Part shown: piece after piece, positions 63,301-64,000 of the stretch | Layout: each line of letters starts with the position of its first letter | How positions within the stretch are numbered: the first letter of the stretch is position 1 | Assembly: GCF_009870125.1 (NCBI RefSeq) | Contig: NC_046681.1 | Span: 18,489,001-18,553,000, forward strand | Direction: 5' to 3' | Source: Drosophila pseudoobscura | Lineage: Eukaryota > Arthropoda > Insecta > Diptera > Drosophilidae | DNA length: 64,000 nucleotides | The notes under the pieces: model-generated | Seen by the model: the letters and a program-made list of their open reading frames with translations, nothing else | What the model was told of the DNA's origin: nothing | Database searches by the model: none | Translations under genes and position numbers: made by a program

Positions 63301-64000
63301 GTAACACAATGCCTCGAGGACAGATTAAGATATCAAAGTCAAAGTTCGTATCGCCGCCGTTTCAGATGCACCGGGCTGTGACAAAACGATGGACCCCAGT
63401 ACCAGTACCACTACTAGATGCAGTACCAGTTGCAGTCGCCGTTGCAGTCGCAGTCAACACTCCTACTGGAAAAACATAGAAATTTGATCTAGTCCGGTAT
63501 CGCTGATGGGGGGCATTAGAAACTATAGATGCTCCTGCTGTGGCTTTTATGCCATGTCGTGTCTAATAATGCGACGGTTAATAGCTTTGGACATTGTCTG
63601 CTTGACCAAACGTCTCCGCTATGGGCAATTTTAATTAGACTCTTTGCCTAGCGGCGGTTTGCGTGTGGGCCGCCAATGTGTCCTCCACCCTCCACTCTCC
63701 ACCCTCCACTCGACTCTGGGCTAAAATCAACCGCAAAACCAGTTGACAGTTGGCGGAGTCGACTTTGGCCATAAAGCGATTTTGTTTGCGTGAAAGCTGA
63801 GCCACGCTTACTGCACATTTTAGTGTCAGCTTAATGGCTTGTGGCCATGGCTACCACTGTACCACTGTACTACCAATGTAGGCGGGGCAGCCTGAACCTG
63901 GGAACCTACCTTTCTTCAGCAGATTGGAGGCATGCGGATTGCGGCTCTTTGTGCTCAGCGATGAGCAGTTCCAGCGATGCCATTGAAACTGTTGAGGAAG
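57357..64000 (-). CDS. Wnt10: Wnt10 secreted ligand (5' part off the window)
   Basis: Four 3' exons are inside: 64000-63910 (continuing past the right edge), 59803-59421, 59353-58894 and 57544-57357. Wnt hallmarks are intact: QFQWHRWNCSSL, RACSQGRLMSCGCD, WGGCSHNMDFG, the CHGMSGSCQLKTCW block holding the palmitoleoylated Ser, and the Cys-rich end DGCASLCCGRGH...CHCKFQWCCSVECEEC with final ICN and stop. It acts as a secreted Frizzled ligand. Wnt10 assignment rests on similarity to vertebrate WNT10 (GTVGRKCN, DGCASLCCGRGH) and on adjacency to ninaC, as in melanogaster. A Ser/Asp-rich linker of about 80 residues in exon 59353-58894 enlarges the region before the final Cys domain. The first intron seen is 4.1 kb. 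The signal peptide and first exons are not in the window. Confidence 0.93.
57545..58893 (-). other. Last intron of Wnt10
   Basis: This 1.35-kb intron contains only simple GCTGAA/GCTGAT repeats near 58225-58260 and GCTGCTGCTG near 58358-58370. I see no nested gene. Confidence 0.6.
61590..61614 (+). repeat. (TCG)8 microsatellite
   Basis: Eight near-perfect TCG units lie within the large Wnt10 intron. Confidence 0.85.
61712..61770 (+). repeat. GGACAGT(G) minisatellite
   Basis: About seven units of GGACAGT(G), with GGACACT, AGACAGT and GGACATT variants, lie in the large Wnt10 intron. Confidence 0.85.

Larger units (their letters stand above)
59804..63909 (-). other. 4.1-kb Wnt10 intron
   Basis: No nested gene is supported. 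It holds many simple repeats: CT-rich DNA near 60880-60925, TCG repeats at about 61590-61614, a GGACAGT minisatellite at 61712-61770, CCCGTT near 62449-62468 and ACTCGT near 62592-62618. Wnt introns often hold enhancers, but none can be named here. Confidence 0.6.

Noticed and set aside
1-64000. tRNA, rRNA, CRISPR arrays, operons and ribosome-binding sites
   Set aside because: I saw no tRNA box pattern or rRNA, and prokaryotic feature types do not apply to this eukaryotic nuclear DNA.

Overview
This window is nuclear DNA from a Drosophila species, covering part of Muller element B. It has short spliced introns with GT/AG ends, Drosophila core-promoter motifs (DRE, Ohler motifs 1 and 6) and many (CA)n and (CAG)n microsatellites. 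The genes are ones known from D. melanogaster chromosome arm 2L. Their order is not the melanogaster one: 37B genes (hook, Sidpn, robl37BC, two ABCC transporters), 29B genes (RpS13, CSN8, Pp2A-29B and probably a neighbouring lipase) and 27F-28A genes (ninaC, Wnt10) are joined within 64 kb. The arm is therefore rearranged. An obscura-group or other non-melanogaster species is likely, but I cannot name it from sequence alone.

Layout. 1.1-4.4 kb: two compact plus-strand genes, a DUF2452/C1orf50-like gene and hook, a dynein and endosome adaptor. 5.1-6.6 kb: Sidpn, a Hairy/E(spl)-type bHLH-Orange repressor on the minus strand; its first coding exon was not found. 6.6-22.7 kb: about 16 kb with no supportable gene, full of simple repeats. 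22.7-23.0 kb: robl37BC, a dynein light chain. 24.9-35.8 kb: two tandem, intact minus-strand ABCC4-type transporters (1307 and 1367 residues), which I reconstructed exon by exon. 37.4-39.1 kb: RpS13 (minus) and CSN8 (plus), divergent from a 257-bp promoter. 39.6-42.7 kb: Pp2A-29B. 45.3-46.6 kb: a pancreatic-type lipase. 47.2-49.6 kb: a MEAK7/TLDC1-like TLDc gene. 50.2-56.1 kb: ninaC, the photoreceptor kinase-myosin III fusion, with both alternative 3' ends (p132 and p174 types). 57.4-64.0 kb: Wnt10 (minus), whose 5' exons lie beyond the right edge.

The genes do not form one pathway. The 37-50 kb block is mostly broadly expressed housekeeping genes sharing DRE, motif 1 and motif 6 promoters. 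Flanking it are developmentally or tissue-specific genes (Sidpn, ninaC, Wnt10) with large noncoding surroundings.

The most interesting signals are a repeated promoter module of about 80-100 bp at RpS13/CSN8, Pp2A-29B and MEAK7; near-identical DNA in the second nucleotide-binding domains of the two ABCC paralogs, suggesting gene conversion; two synteny breakpoints; and an inverted dispersed repeat in the gene-poor region. I found no coding transposon, tRNA, rRNA or CRISPR array, and nothing that looks like an undescribed multi-gene system.
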